Assembly: GCA_944472135.2 (NCBI GenBank)
Contig: OX235267.1
Location: 23,419,452-23,483,451, forward strand
Origin: Trichobilharzia regenti
Lineage: Eukaryota; Platyhelminthes; Trematoda; Strigeidida; Schistosomatidae
Direction: 5' to 3'
Length of the DNA: 64,000 nt
A program made the translations under genes and the position numbers. A model generated the notes under the pieces. That model had not been told where the DNA came from, ran no database searches, and saw nothing but the letters and a program-made list of their open reading frames with translations. Numbering within the stretch: the first letter of the stretch is position 1; each line of letters begins with the position of its first letter. Positions 12,171 to 23,194 of the stretch are shown piece after piece.

Positions 12171-12935
12171 TGAATCAGTGCATAGAAAGTACAATGAATC
12201 TAATAAGTCTCAGTAAGTAATAACTATAACTAATCTCATTCGTTAGGACTTGGTCAAATGAGACAGGCTTTTCATGTGTGTGTGAGGGTTAATGATACTA
12301 TCAAATCTCCGGAAAGTGAAGTAGTCAGAACTTGAATCATACCCTGGTTGAAAGCCCAGTGCTTAATCTAGTGATCTATAAATCCACCAATCAGAATACA
12401 CAGAGTTTATACCTCAGTAGACTTTGACAGGAATTTCCTTAGAATATATTTTCTTTTATAGACATACATATGAGTCGCTCCATCAAAAGACAAAGAAAAA
12501 CTGCTCTAAACATCACTATGAAAGTGATCTGTTGATCTGGTAGGACAGATTTCGATGCACGAAACAAACGAAACAGCTACTATCTGGTAAGTTAAATGGT
12601 GTAGTGGTAAGAAGTACTCCCAGTAAGCTATTGCCTAACTCCAACCCCAGTCTTTCGAGTAAACTGAGCTCCCTTAGTGTTAAAAACTAGTCTTCTAAGT
12701 GAAAGATAACGAGCAAAAAACTTAGAGAAAGTAAGGCTTTCCTGCTGATAGACTTTTAACATTTCATAATGAATTGCTCGTTTCCAGTTGAAAAACAAAT
12801 GTAGATGTTTTAAATTCCTAGAAATAACCACTCAGAAGTTTAGATTTTATTATCAGATAAATTGACACTGCAAACAGTATTCTCTCCCGCAGATAATGAA
12901 TAAGCATTGAAAGATTGTTAGAAAGAATTGATAGG
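12171..12935. other. Spacer, no feature seen
   Basis: AT-rich, only short random frames. Confidence 0.3.
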
Positions 12936-13085
12936 AAGCCCTAAACCCAGGTTTCGTGCTCGTTAGCACTCCTCCACAAGGCATACATGTAACCCTTCAA
13001 GAATTGATGTCCTTTATAGAATTCTAACTCGCGTCACCCAGTGCTGTAGTCGGACGCATCACAAAGAGGTAGTCAGGTTTACGAT
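12936..13085 (-). mobile_element. tRNA-derived short repeat, type 3
   Basis: Shares the order CCTARACCCAGGTTTC, GCACTC, ACCCTTCAAGAA, GATGTCC, GTCACCCAGTGCTG with 38455-38580. In the second copy the complement contains a B-box (GGTTCGAATCTC), so the family is probably a SINE read on the - strand. Confidence 0.5.
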
Positions 13086-13365
13086 TGACTTCCTGTAGGA
13101 CCGTTATAGATACACTGAATGGTCACTAAGTATTACAGTAATAATAAAAGTAGTTTTGGGAATGATTTGACAGCAGTTTGGATAAACAGAATGACACAGT
13201 AAGGCGCCATACAAGTTATTTGTCTTTTAAACCTAAGCACTTTGGAAGTCAAATATTTGTTTATACGCTATGTGAAACTGAGAGATCACCTTGAAAAGAG
13301 AGATATTATTAGGTCTCAATTCAGATTTAATCAACGAAACACCTTTCTCCTCTTGATCAAAATGT

Positions 13366-14325
13366 ACCTCAGTAGATTGGATAATGCGACAGACAACGGC
13401 GGGCAATGAGGAAACAGGCATAAAATGGACTCACACAAAACAAGAACTTGGAGGATCTGGACTTCGCCGATGACATATATATGTCTGATTTCCCACAAAC
13501 TGGAAGATATGCAAGTGAAAATCAACAAGCTGGCCAAAGAAGAAGCATCAAAGATAGGACTTCAAGTGAACATAGATAAAACAGAGGTGATGAAGATTCC
13601 TGGCCAACACCAACAGCAACAACAACAGACAACAATCAGCCAGCATAAATGGGAGGAACCTGAAAGAAACAACCTCCTTCACCTACCCACCTACCTGGGA
13701 AGCATCGTTTCAACTACAGGCCGACGGAACTGACGAGAACATTAAAGCCAGAATCGGAAAAGCAAAACAAGCTTTCATTACTCTCAAGTCTGTGTGGAGG
13801 TCAACACCACTCACCATCAAAAATAACATCCGGATCTTCAACTCCAATGTGAAGTCAGTCAGTGCTACTATACGGATCAGAGACTTGGCCAGCGCGTCAT
13901 ACAGAGCATCTCAAACAAACTACAGACCTTCATCAACAGCTAGCTGTCTTCGCTCAATACCACTCAAGATCAGATGGCCGGCCAGAAAGATCACCAATAA
14001 GGTGAGATCTCTGGCAATGAGCGAACCAACCCAGCACGAACCGATTGTGAAACAAATAGGCAGGAAGAAATGGAGATAGATTGCCTGGCCATACGCTGAG
14101 GAAACCATCAAGTGACATCACTAGACAAGCCATCGCTCGAGTGGAACCCGAAAGGGAAGCGGCGAGTTGGTTGTTGGTGCAAGGGTGACTTGGAGGAGGT
14201 CATGTGAAGAGGAGATGAAAGCGTGTGGGCAGACTTGGAGCGGGGTGAAAAAGTTGGCAGAAAACCGAAGGCAATGGAGATGCGCAGATGGAATTAAAGG
14301 ATATAATAATAATAATAATCTCACA
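13366..14325 (+). mobile_element. RTE-like retrotransposon, family B, 3' fragment (copy 1)
   Basis: Frames read FADDICLISHKLEDMQ (RT motif 5), LQVNIDKTEVMKI, TYLGSIVSTT, ARIGKAKQAFITLKSVWRS, IRIFNSNVKSV, then, frameshifted, WNPEGKRR-like and WRRSCEEEMKACGQTW. This order is the well-known RTE/BovB-type C-terminus. It ends in (AAT)n. It contains a CAG/CAA-rich insert (13609-13630) coding for glutamines. 5' truncated just before motif 5. Confidence 0.85.
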
Positions 14326-15247
14326 AATATATTGTGTGTTACAAAATTCATATCAGATTTACGGATATACAACTCACTGTACCATTCAACTAAAAAATTA
14401 TTTGGTCCATCTACTAAAAGGGTGACATGTTACCTAGTCCAGAGGACATAATCACCTGATGACCGACGTGTATCACTGGACTATCTGAATTCCTGTCCAA
14501 CACAGCGCCCCATATTACTTCTATTCGTTATTGTTTTAGCCACTCATTTATGTCTTTGAGTCCCAAAACGTACTCTTGCCCACATTTTTATTGACTCTTA
14601 AACTCCTGGTGCGCATTTCACTGAGATCGAATAGCACGGTATGCTGTAGGCTGTTATTTTACTTGAAGATCCTGGACGAAGAGAAAATACTATGCGATGC
14701 ATATCGCTAAGAATTCTGCACATTTCGTGAATATCTTGTCCAGAATAAGGCTGTTATTATCATTATCATTATTATTTTGAATTGGATTGTGGAAAAAATA
14801 TGTTATAAGAGGAATTGCAATTCACTGATGCGTTTCATCACAGTGGAATCTGTTGCAGTTAGTTCTTTCATTCTCAAGTTATATGATATCTATTTACTTT
14901 CTGATTGATTAATGGATCGATTAATTATGATTCAAACACAGAAACACAATGGCACGGACGTCGATGAAAGCATAAAATTCACATGCTATATGACATTTTC
15001 TACAAATAATCGTGAAAATTCATCAACAGTATTGCCTGGATTTATCAATATAAATAAAACTACAAAGTTTACAGTATACTATTCAGAAGTCATGAAATTC
15101 GAAAAATTCTACATATCAAAACTTTTGATAAGATAGTCTTTTGTCTCTTCAAACTTCAAATTTTCTGAGCAGATCTTTCAAATTCTATATGACGAATGTC
15201 CTTTTCATTGTCCCTACCTAATATAAACTGTAAATAATCACGTCAAA
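14326..15247. other. Spacer before knottin gene 2, no feature seen
   Basis: Holds the presumed promoter of knottin gene 2 but no motif I can name. A 74-codon frame at 14912-15136 has no recognisable features. Confidence 0.3.
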
Positions 15248-18200
15248 ATGAAGTACAATTTTAATATGAAAAAATATGTACTGAGTGTGTTAATTTTTGT
15301 ATGTATTTCTACCTTTACAACTGCAGGTTAGTATTAATCTCTATAAGATGCTTTTTTAATGATTGTTATTGTTTCCTCGTGTTCCTAGTGGAACATAGGG
15401 CTTCAACTGCACGTCTCCACTTGCTTCTGTCTTCCTTCTGCTGTATATTTCACCTGCATTCATGTTTCAACTCCTCTTCACATGACCTCCTCCATGTCAC
15501 CCTGGCATTGGCATCCCACTAGCTGCTTCCCTTTCGGCCTGGTTCCACTCGAGCAATGGCCTGACGCGAGATGTCACCAACCGACCTCCTCAGTGAGTGT
15601 TCAATCCATCTCCACTTTCTCCTGCATATTTGTTGGTTGGCGATTAGTTCTTGTTTGGTTTGTTCCGATAGATTCTTGTTGGTGATTCTTTCCGACCATC
15701 TGATCTTCAGTATAGAGCGAAGACAGTTGTTGGTAAAGGTCCACAACAGGCTGTTGGAAATAATCTTTGTGACCCGCCAAGTTTCTGATCCGCGTAGAAG
15801 AACTGACTTTACGTTTGTATTGAAAATCCGAATTTTGTTGTTGATGCTGAGTTTATAAGATTTGCATCTCCATTATCTGCTAAGTAGATGTAATTTCGTC
15901 CTAAACTCATAATCTTCATCAAAATGCATAGACTCTCACGACTAAGGAATTTCAGGGGAGAAATCTCCTCGTTTTACTGAATCATATAGTTTCAACATTT
16001 AAGGTATTTGAACCCAAGTACTCAGTTGATTCCAGAAGCAAATATTGTATGTTTGAGTAGTAGTAGCAGACCTTTATCAACAACTGTCTTCGCTCTATAC
16101 TGAAGATCAGATGGCCGGGCCGGAAAGAATCACCAACAAGAAACTATGAGAACCAAGAAAACAAAACAAGAACCAATCGCCAACCAACAAATATGCAGGA
16201 GAAAGTGGAGATGGATTGGACACTCACTGAGGAGGTCGGTTGGAGACATTGCGCGTCAGACCATTGCTCGAGTGGAACCAGGCCGAAAGGGAAGCGGCGA
16301 TTGGGACGTCAGTGCCAGGGTGACATGGAGGAGATCGTGTGAAGAGGAGTTGAAACAGTATGGACTAACATGGATGCAGGTGAAAAGTACAGCAGAAGGA
16401 AGATAGAAGCAAGTGGAGACGTGCAGTTGAAGCCCTATGTTCCACTAGGAACTCAAAGGAACAATAACAATAATAATTCATTAATTACCGTGTAAAAAGA
16501 ATTTAAAGCTGTTATCACTGTTACGTATACATTAGGAGCCTCAAAATAAAGCAGGTAATACTCACTAGCTTACCCATCAGCTGAATTAGGTTAGACGTAT
16601 ATAATTAGTCCACTCCACTATACTTCGCAAAAATACATGCAATAGCAGAGAAACGTTATGATATTATAGCAAAGAAAGATTTATGATAGAAAATATTCAA
16701 TATAAAGTGCGAAAGGCGTTCCAGAATTCTGTTTTTATTTCTCAATGGTTATGGATTTTGCGTCAAACTGCCCGTGGGAGTGAGAAGATAAGAATAAGTT
16801 GGACTGATAAGTAGGCTATAGGAGATCTAGATTTTACACAGGGATGATTTGTATTTAATGTTAGACCAGGCAAAAACCAACAAACTGGCTGATGAAGCAG
16901 GAGGCGAAGACAGGACTCCAGGTGAACATAAATAAGACCACCACCACCGCAACCAGTCACCATCAACGGGAGAGATTCGACAGAGGTCACTTCCTGCCTT
17001 CACTTATCTAGGAAGCATCGTTTCAAGCACAGGGGGAACGGATGAAGACGTCAGAACCAGCCAGAATCGGAAATGCAAGATACGCCTTCATCAACCTTGC
17101 AACCAGTTTGAAAACCTTCTGCAATTAGCCAGCTTAAAGAACAAGTTTCGGATTCTCAACACCAATATCAAGTCACTTATTCTATGTGGGTCAGAGACAT
17201 GACGCATCACAAAGGGTAGATGTTTACCAACAGCTTCCTTCGCTGGCTCTATATTGAAGATCACATGGCCAGAGAAAATTAGTGATAAGGAACTCTGGCA
17301 GCAAACTAACCAAGAAGCTGTCGTTCAACAAATATACAGAAGAAAATAGAAGTGGATTGGGCATACGCTGAGGGGACTGTCGAATGACATCGTGGGCCAG
17401 ACCATCGTCCGAGTTAAATCCGTTTGAGAAATGGAGAGTGAGGCATTCAAGGGTGACGTGGAGGAGATCAGAGATTGTGGGCAATTACCGACCCAGCTGA
17501 ACAGGAGGGCAGAAAATAGAACAGGGTGAAGATATGTTGTTGAAGTCCTATATTCCACTTGGAACCCGCAGGGAACAATAATAATACTTTTATGTAAATT
17601 CATCGAATAACTATCATTCTTTTAAATCAAATCGAGAGTATATAATGAGCAGATAAGCCATTGGTACGTTAGGCATAAATTTTAAAGTGAGGAATAGTAT
17701 CTGAATGAAAATTAATCTGACGTTCGGTAGTGACTGACTGCAGTTCTCGTGAAAAGTCGTGACAAGTGAGCTCCATCCAGTCGGGAATGAGGGCGAATAC
17801 ACGCCGATTACACTGGGTGGTGGTTGCGCTAAAACCATGAATTAGTAGAGGTTGGAAGTAAGAGGTTGATTTGAAGCAGACTGGATCTCATTGGCTGAAT
17901 GGTCTACAAACTCGCCTTGTTATCTTAAGGCCTCAGGTTCGAACTCCAGTGACAGCATAATGCCAATGAGTCCCAAACTAGGACGGAACAACCGTTCAGC
18001 ATTCCCTGATTTCCAGTGGTTCTCTAACCAATATCAATCCGTGGTCAAATTTGGAAAATGAATGATCAAATGTCGGTGTTATTATCCAAAACTGTAATAT
18101 TTACAATAACCTAAGCTGTTATATCACAATGAAGACATTACCGATGCACCTAACACGGAATGTGATCCAGACAACTACAGTTTTGTTCCCTCCCTATTTA

Positions 18201-21200
18201 TAGCAATAAACGATTTTATTTTTTTATTACAGCTTGATTCCACACCGCATTTTTGGTACAAGTATGGAATTTTCAGCATGTGATACCGGTAGCCCAAATC
18301 TTGCCGGCCGACCATAGATATCAAGTGTGCGTCGGCAGGGTATCGAACCTCGAACCATGTGCATGGTCGGCGAGAGTCATAACCGCTGTGCCACCGACGC
18401 ACATATCAAGTGATCGATGATATACTTCACTACAGTTGAACAGAAATTTTCAAAGACACATTCTATGCTATAAAATTATGCATGCCATCTATTCTGTTTA
18501 AACACATATTAGTACACAGTGGATAATTCATTAGTTAGGAAACTGACAGTTTATTAAGTAAATCTGGCTGATTTATCCTTTTGAGAAAGACGAAATTAAA
18601 TCTTAAAAGATGAACAGGTAATCTGCTAATAGAATAGTAAATACTTGAGTAACAACACTTCAGGGTTCACTGATAGCCTTCAGTTATGGGCAAGCTATCA
18701 TATCTTTGAAAATGAAGTACGAAAACCTGAACTGATTTACTTTGGTCACTCACTTATAGTGCACTGAATAGTTAGTTAATGGAAAACTACTTGAAAACTA
18801 CTACTTGACAAATAATCAGTTGTCGGTAATTTTAAAGTTGGTTTGTTTAAAACAACACAAGTATGAATTCAGTATACACTTTGATTTCCTTCCCCACTAG
18901 TTTTACATTCCTAACGAATCATTAGTGACATTATTATCGGTTACTTGAGTTCCAAGTGGAGCATATAGTTTCAGCAACACGTATCCATTTTGACTCCTTT
19001 CTCCGTTATCATTATAAATTGTACACATGACTCCGCCCAAGCTTTCTGGTTGATTGTCTCAAGTGTTGTAGATCTCCACACTAATTTCACAGTAATATAC
19101 GTTTGTCTTGAACTGCCGATCCAATGTGTGGCTGGATAGCTTTCGTATCCTCACCCATGCTGCCTGCTTGTAATTGGAAGGCTACTCCTTATGTCAGGTG
19201 ACAACCTCCTCGCACTGATGGTAATTCATGCATGTTGTTGTTTGTCGAGTGCCTTCATCATCTCTGCCATCTGTGTGTTCAGTCAAAGGCTTTTTCTCAC
19301 CAACTCCTCCACCAGCTTGTTGATTATTGCATGTTTGTCTCATATTTTGTGTCACACATGGCATAAATCATTTGCGAAATTCAGACTTTTTGGAATACAT
19401 TGTCAGTATAACGTATACCGACTCGTTCTCTCAAATCCCACTCTCTACGACATCATGTAGTCGGCCACAATCAGGAACATCATCGTGGTTGATAGTGGGC
19501 AGCCTTGTCTTACTACTGTATATACTTCAAACGCTTCATTCAACTTTCTGTTGTGAATCATCTACCATGTGTCACCGTCGTATAACTGTTGAATGAGGCT
19601 TATAAATATTTGTAGTACCCTATTCCGTTGTATTAAAGCAGTTGTCAGATTACGTCGAGGTTCATACTGTCCAAGGCATTTTCAGAGTTTTTCTTTGATT
19701 CTGCGCTCTGTTCGATGATAATGCTTAATGTTTCTGTATGACCGGCATGTGATTTGGTTCGCGCATATCCAGTATGTTACGAATGATGATGATTCTGCAT
19801 AACATTTTGCCTGGGATGGATAGTAACATGCTTCTGCGTCAGTTCTTGCAAATGCATTGAGTCTCCCTTCTTTGAGAGTGTGCCAAGGTAGTCTTTTCCT
19901 CCAATCATCAGGTACCTTGCCTTCCCTTCACACTTTCTGCTATAGTAACATGATTATGTCCACCAAGGTCCCTGGATCTGTTTTCAGCATTCCCGGATGA
20001 TTCCATACGGGATTGCTGGTCTCTAGGGTGGTTTCCAGTAAATTCATAGCCTTCAAGACTTCTGTTTTTATAGGAGGAGTTGGTGTTTGTTGACAGTTCT
20101 GCGTTTGTTGGTGGTATTTCCAGAGGTGTTGCGGGTGGCGACCGATTCAAGAGTATTTCAAAAGTTATCAGCCTATTGCTTCCTCTCCTACACCTCTTTG
20201 GTAATTTCGTTTACTTCACCACCTCTTATTAGTTTCATGTGCGTTGATCTCATCTCGAATAGCTACCTGGTTATTGAATTTAGTGTTCTGAGGTCTATCT
20301 TACTTGCAGCCTGTTATTCGTCACCATTCAATGTTTTTTAAAAGCGTCTTTTGTCTTCTCTGGTACCCTCACTCCTTTGTTCAGTCCTCTGTAGATTGTA
20401 CTCAGTATTTTGTTTAGTTTTCAGGATTTCATCATGAGCTGACATTAGTTAGAGAACCATTGGAAAACCTGGGAGTACTGGACAGCTGTTTCGTCCTAGT
20501 TTGGGACTCTTCAGCAGTACGCACCCACCGGGATTCGAACCCAGGACCTTCCGGTTACAAGGCGAGCTCGTATACCATTAAGCCACTGGGACCCGATCCA
20601 ATGGTCCTTGAATTCTAACTTCTGCCAGTTCACGCGCTATGTCGTGAACTGGCAGAAGTTAGAATTCAAGGACCATTGGATCGGGTCCCAGTGGCTTAAT
20701 GGTATACGAGCTCGCCTTGTAACCGGAAGGTCCTGGGTTCGAATCCCGGTGGGTGCGTACTGCTGAAGAGTCCCAAACTAGGACGAAACAGCTGTCCAGT
20801 ACTCCCAGGTTTTCCAATGGTTCTCTAACTAATGTCAGCTCATGATGAAATCCTGAAATCAATCAAATCCCTACAAACCAACATTTTGTTTAGTTATTTA
20901 TCACTGCGGTGATTCTTCTGCTTCTCTATCCCTTTTTTGTTCTATCAGTCTCCAGATGTTCATAGTGAGCCATTCTTTATCTTGCCTCCTCTTCCTTTCT
21001 AAGACATCTATTCAGGTCCCTTTGCATGTCCTTTTCAGAGAGTTCCACTGTTCTTCCTACAGGTTTCTCCAGTGATGTTTCTTATTGTCGCTGACTTTTT
21101 TCTGATGACTACAGTAAACTTGATATTCATGGTTGCGTGCCTCAATTTCGGAGTGTTAAACTTGAGTTGTTGTCTATGTTCGATTACTCTGAAGGTTTTC

Positions 21201-22810
21201 AATTTGATCTATAAGGTTCTTTGCACATGATAGTTGTCTGAGTCCACTTCTGCTGCTCCTGTAGATTTTGCCTCTAACAGGCTGCGTCTTCACTTTCTTA
21301 AGATTGAGATGAAGCCTACCGGATTTCTGGAGTGTCTATCTGGTGAAACCTACATCACTTTGTGGATAAAACATTGCCTCCATTTATCAAATCATAAAAG
21401 GGTTGGTATCTGTAAACAGTCCTCTGTTGTCATCCATTTCACCAACAGCCTTTTCACCCATGATTAGTTTTTGATACTGTTGGAGACATTCTGATGGCCA
21501 CAACCTCCGTGAGTTCGTGGTTGTCGTTTGGATGACTACAGTAGACAATAGACTCCTCAGTTTACGATTTGGAAAGTCTACTTCTATTCCATCTCCTCTC
21601 ACAAACTTCTAAATTTCTTTATTTTATATAAATATACTTATTTCATGTGCTCCATGAGTTGCCTTGCCAACCAGCCTCAAACATGGAGTGGACACTTCAT
21701 CAAGTCTCTGTGCCCATTTTTACTCTCACTGATTAAAGACAAATCGGCTAACTGGCTTCCTAACAGCTTCCACTCACTGGTGTCATCTGTTCTCCCCGAA
21801 TCCAGCAGAGAGTAAGTTTATTTTTCCGGTGTTTTGAAGTTTCACTAGCGATGATATTATTTCAATTAATTCAAGCTATTAATCCTCTTAGCCTGCACAT
21901 AAAAAGAGGTAGACATATCAACGCAAAACCCTACACAAGATTACATTAGGTCATATTTTTATACCCTATATTAGCATATATAAACAGAACATATGTAGGA
22001 ATGGAAAAAACCTTAGTTTAAGGCGAAAAACAATAATTTAGTAAAATAAATCATAAGGATGTTCAGCCTATCACATTAATGACGAGAATACAGCAAAATA
22101 TTATTGTGTTCTGTAAATCTTTGTCATAAGCTGAAATTAGTTGGAGAACGATAGGATAACCGAGGAGTACTTGACAGTTATTTCAGCTTAGTTCATGGCT
22201 CGTCAATAGTACGCACCCGCCTGGGTTCAAACCAAGGACCTCCAGATTATGAGGCGAGGTTGTAGACCATCCAACCACTGGGACCCGATCCAATGGCCAA
22301 CCAATGAATCCCAACTCCTGCGATATTTAGTGCAACCACCAGCCAATGGTACAGCAGAGTAACTATCCTCTCGCCTAACTTGGTGGACCCCACTGGTTAC
22401 AACTCCCCCCTAGAACCCCAGTGGATATGTATTGCCGAGGAGCCCTAATCTAAGATGAAATAGCTGCTCAGCACTCCTTGGTTCTCCTACGGTTCTCTAA
22501 CTGATTTCACTTCTTGATCAAACCTGTAGTTAATCGAATTCTGCAAACCAGCACTTGATAGTTATATTTGTTATTCCTTTGGCTTAAGTAATCATTATGA
22601 CCATAACTTTCATTGAATTTTTGAAATTCTTTAGATGAATGCAGAATATTAACAGCGCCCTGTTCACCATTTAAATGCTGTTCACCTTACTTATGCGAAA
22701 TGTCATCGCTTAGTAATGGAGTTTGTGTAATGTGTTATAGACCAGGACATTTATGTTATAAAGATGACCATTGTTGTCGTAAGAAGTGTAAATGTTTTGT
22801 ATGCATTTAA
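15248..22810 (+). CDS. Secreted double-knottin cysteine-rich peptide, gene 2 (two exons, 84 aa)
   Basis: Exon 1 (15248-15326) encodes 26 residues: a short basic start followed by a hydrophobic core, a good signal peptide. A second in-frame Met at 15266 (followed by KK) is an equally plausible start. The phase-1 donor GGTTAGT at 326/327 joins an acceptor TTTAG ending at 22634; exon 2 is 22635-22810 and ends in TAA. The mature part (58 residues) has 13 cysteines: C-x6-C-x4-CC-x4-C-x9-C, then x2, then C-x6-C-x5-CC-x3-C-x4-C, with one extra Cys inside the last x4 gap. It is therefore two knots back to back, joined by only two residues. The second knot closely matches that of gene 3 (both have GHLCYK followed by HCC). 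The 7.3 kb intron is full of retrotransposon debris. Same likely role as gene 1: an exported, disulfide-rich peptide of unknown target. Confidence 0.78.
15370..15860 (-). mobile_element. RTE-like family B fragment, left arm of an inverted pair
   Basis: Complement of AGCCCTATGTTCCACTAGGAAC, then the - strand signatures RRKWRWIEHSLRRSVGDI and AIARVEPGRKG. It lies 44 bases inside the gene 2 intron and is inverted relative to the copy at 16070-16475. Confidence 0.8.
16070..16475 (+). mobile_element. RTE-like family B fragment, right arm of an inverted pair
   Basis: Reads SANLRSILKIRWP-like, then ICRRKWRWIGHSLRRSVGDIA, RVTWRRSCEEELKQYGLTWMQV, STAEGR, followed by the common GAAGCCCTATGTTCCACTAG end and an (AAC/AAT)n tail. 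Confidence 0.8.
16476..16845. other. Gene 2 intron, no feature seen
   Basis: No repeat or coding match recognised. Confidence 0.3.
16846..17590 (+). mobile_element. RTE-like family B fragment, strongly decayed
   Basis: The DNA keeps the order of the family (GGAAGCATCGTTTCAAGCAC, GCCAGAATCGGAAA, AACACCAATATCAAGTCA, GAAGATCACATGGCC, GGGCATACGCTGAGG, AGTCCTATATTCCACTTGGAAC) but with many indels and stops. It is older than the copies at 13.4, 26.2 and 34.7 kb. Confidence 0.7.
17700..18065 (+). mobile_element. S-alpha-type SINE with hammerhead-like core
   Basis: A tRNA-like head (TTGGCTGAATGGTC as A-box, CAGGTTCGAACTCCAG as B-box) is followed by AATGAGTCCCAAACTAGGACGGAAC at about 17972-17996. 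This is the hammerhead order: CUGAUGA-like box, helix II GTCCC/GGAC, then GAAA altered to GGAAC. It then has the family end (GGTTCTCTAACCAATATC). Confidence 0.65.
18215..18405 (-). mobile_element. tRNA-derived SINE, type 2
   Basis: On the - strand: a GTGCGTCGGTGGCACAGCGG head with A-box, then GGTTCGATACCC as B-box, a distinct body (GGTATCACATGCTGAAAATT) and an A-rich tail. Near-identical in layout to 41020-41222. Confidence 0.7.
18406..18930. other. Gene 2 intron, no feature seen
   Basis: AT-rich, no named motif. Confidence 0.3.
20407..20893. repeat. Perfect SINE palindrome with target-site duplication
   Basis: Arms 20419-20634 and 20643-20858 are exact reverse complements (216 bases each, no mismatch seen) around an 8-base loop (CGCTATGT). 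An 11-base direct repeat ATTTTGTTTAG flanks the insert (20407-20417 and 20883-20893). The right arm reads as a forward S-alpha SINE: A-box AGTGGCTTAATGG, B-box GGGTTCGAATCCC, and a hammerhead-like core CTGAAGAGTCCC...GGACGAAAC. The 24-base 3' tail (20859-20882) is present only on the right. Confidence 0.92.
20760..20791 (+). ncRNA. Degenerate hammerhead ribozyme core
   Basis: CTGAAGA (consensus CTGATGA), a helix II GTCCC...GGAC with a short loop, and GAAAC in the correct order. The T-to-A change in the first box removes a residue needed in known hammerheads, so it is probably inactive. The mirror copy is on the - strand at 20486-20517. Confidence 0.5.
21611..22125. other. Gene 2 intron, no feature seen
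   Basis: No coding or repeat match recognised. Confidence 0.3.
22126..22560. mobile_element. Inverted S-alpha-type SINE pair, decayed
   Basis: The left half reads as the SINE on the - strand (complement of GGGTTCAAACC, GCACCC, GAGAACG). The right half reads forward (CCGAGGAGCCCTAATCTAAGATGAAATAG, GGTTCTCTAACTGATTTCA, then tail GAATTCTGCAAACC). It ends about 75 bases before the gene 2 exon 2 acceptor and looks like an older relative of the perfect palindrome at 20.4 kb. Confidence 0.6.
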
Positions 22811-23053
22811 CAGGATTATTATAAAATGTTAAAAATGAATATTACTTATGTGGCATTGTATACGACAATGAGATCAGTGTATAACAAGACCTATATAACA
22901 AGACCAAGCACTCTTAAAAGAACCTCCAATTCTATTTGATGATAAATGACAACAGAAGAACAGACTATGCTACTGATTAGTGATTTGTATGTTAACTTAT
23001 GTATGAAAATATCATTTTTGTGTACTAAACTTAATGGTTATTTTGCTCTGTAA

Positions 23054-23059
23054 AATAAA
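23054..23059 (+). terminator. Poly(A) signal of knottin gene 2
   Basis: AATAAA about 245 bases after the stop of gene 2, followed by an AT-rich tail. It is the first canonical hexamer downstream, so the 3' UTR would be about 260 bases. Confidence 0.45.
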
Positions 23060-23194
23060 GATATAAACAGCTAGTTATTGTCTGCTTATCCTGGCTTAGG
23101 CGTTTTAAAACAACCCATTCCCATATCTAGTCCCAAGTGGAATACCATAACTCATTGGATTTCAGAAACCTTGAGCTAACTAGTTGCATTCTAA

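Larger units (their letters stand above)
18930..21610 (-). mobile_element. Degenerate RTE-like element, family C
   Basis: Read on the - strand, fragments follow the RTE order: linker with PPATPLEIPPTNAELSTNTN (19908-20150), then DDWRKRLPW and a decayed RT, ending in a 3' part with a common end (complement of GTTCCAAGTGGAGCATAT). It is split by the S-alpha palindrome at 20418-20882. Many stops; dead. Confidence 0.6.

Noticed and set aside
20682..20756. A tRNA gene (A- and B-boxes, anticodon-like TGT)
   Set aside because: The anticodon stem does not pair well and the segment is the head of a repeated SINE with a hammerhead-like core; other copies are scattered through the window.
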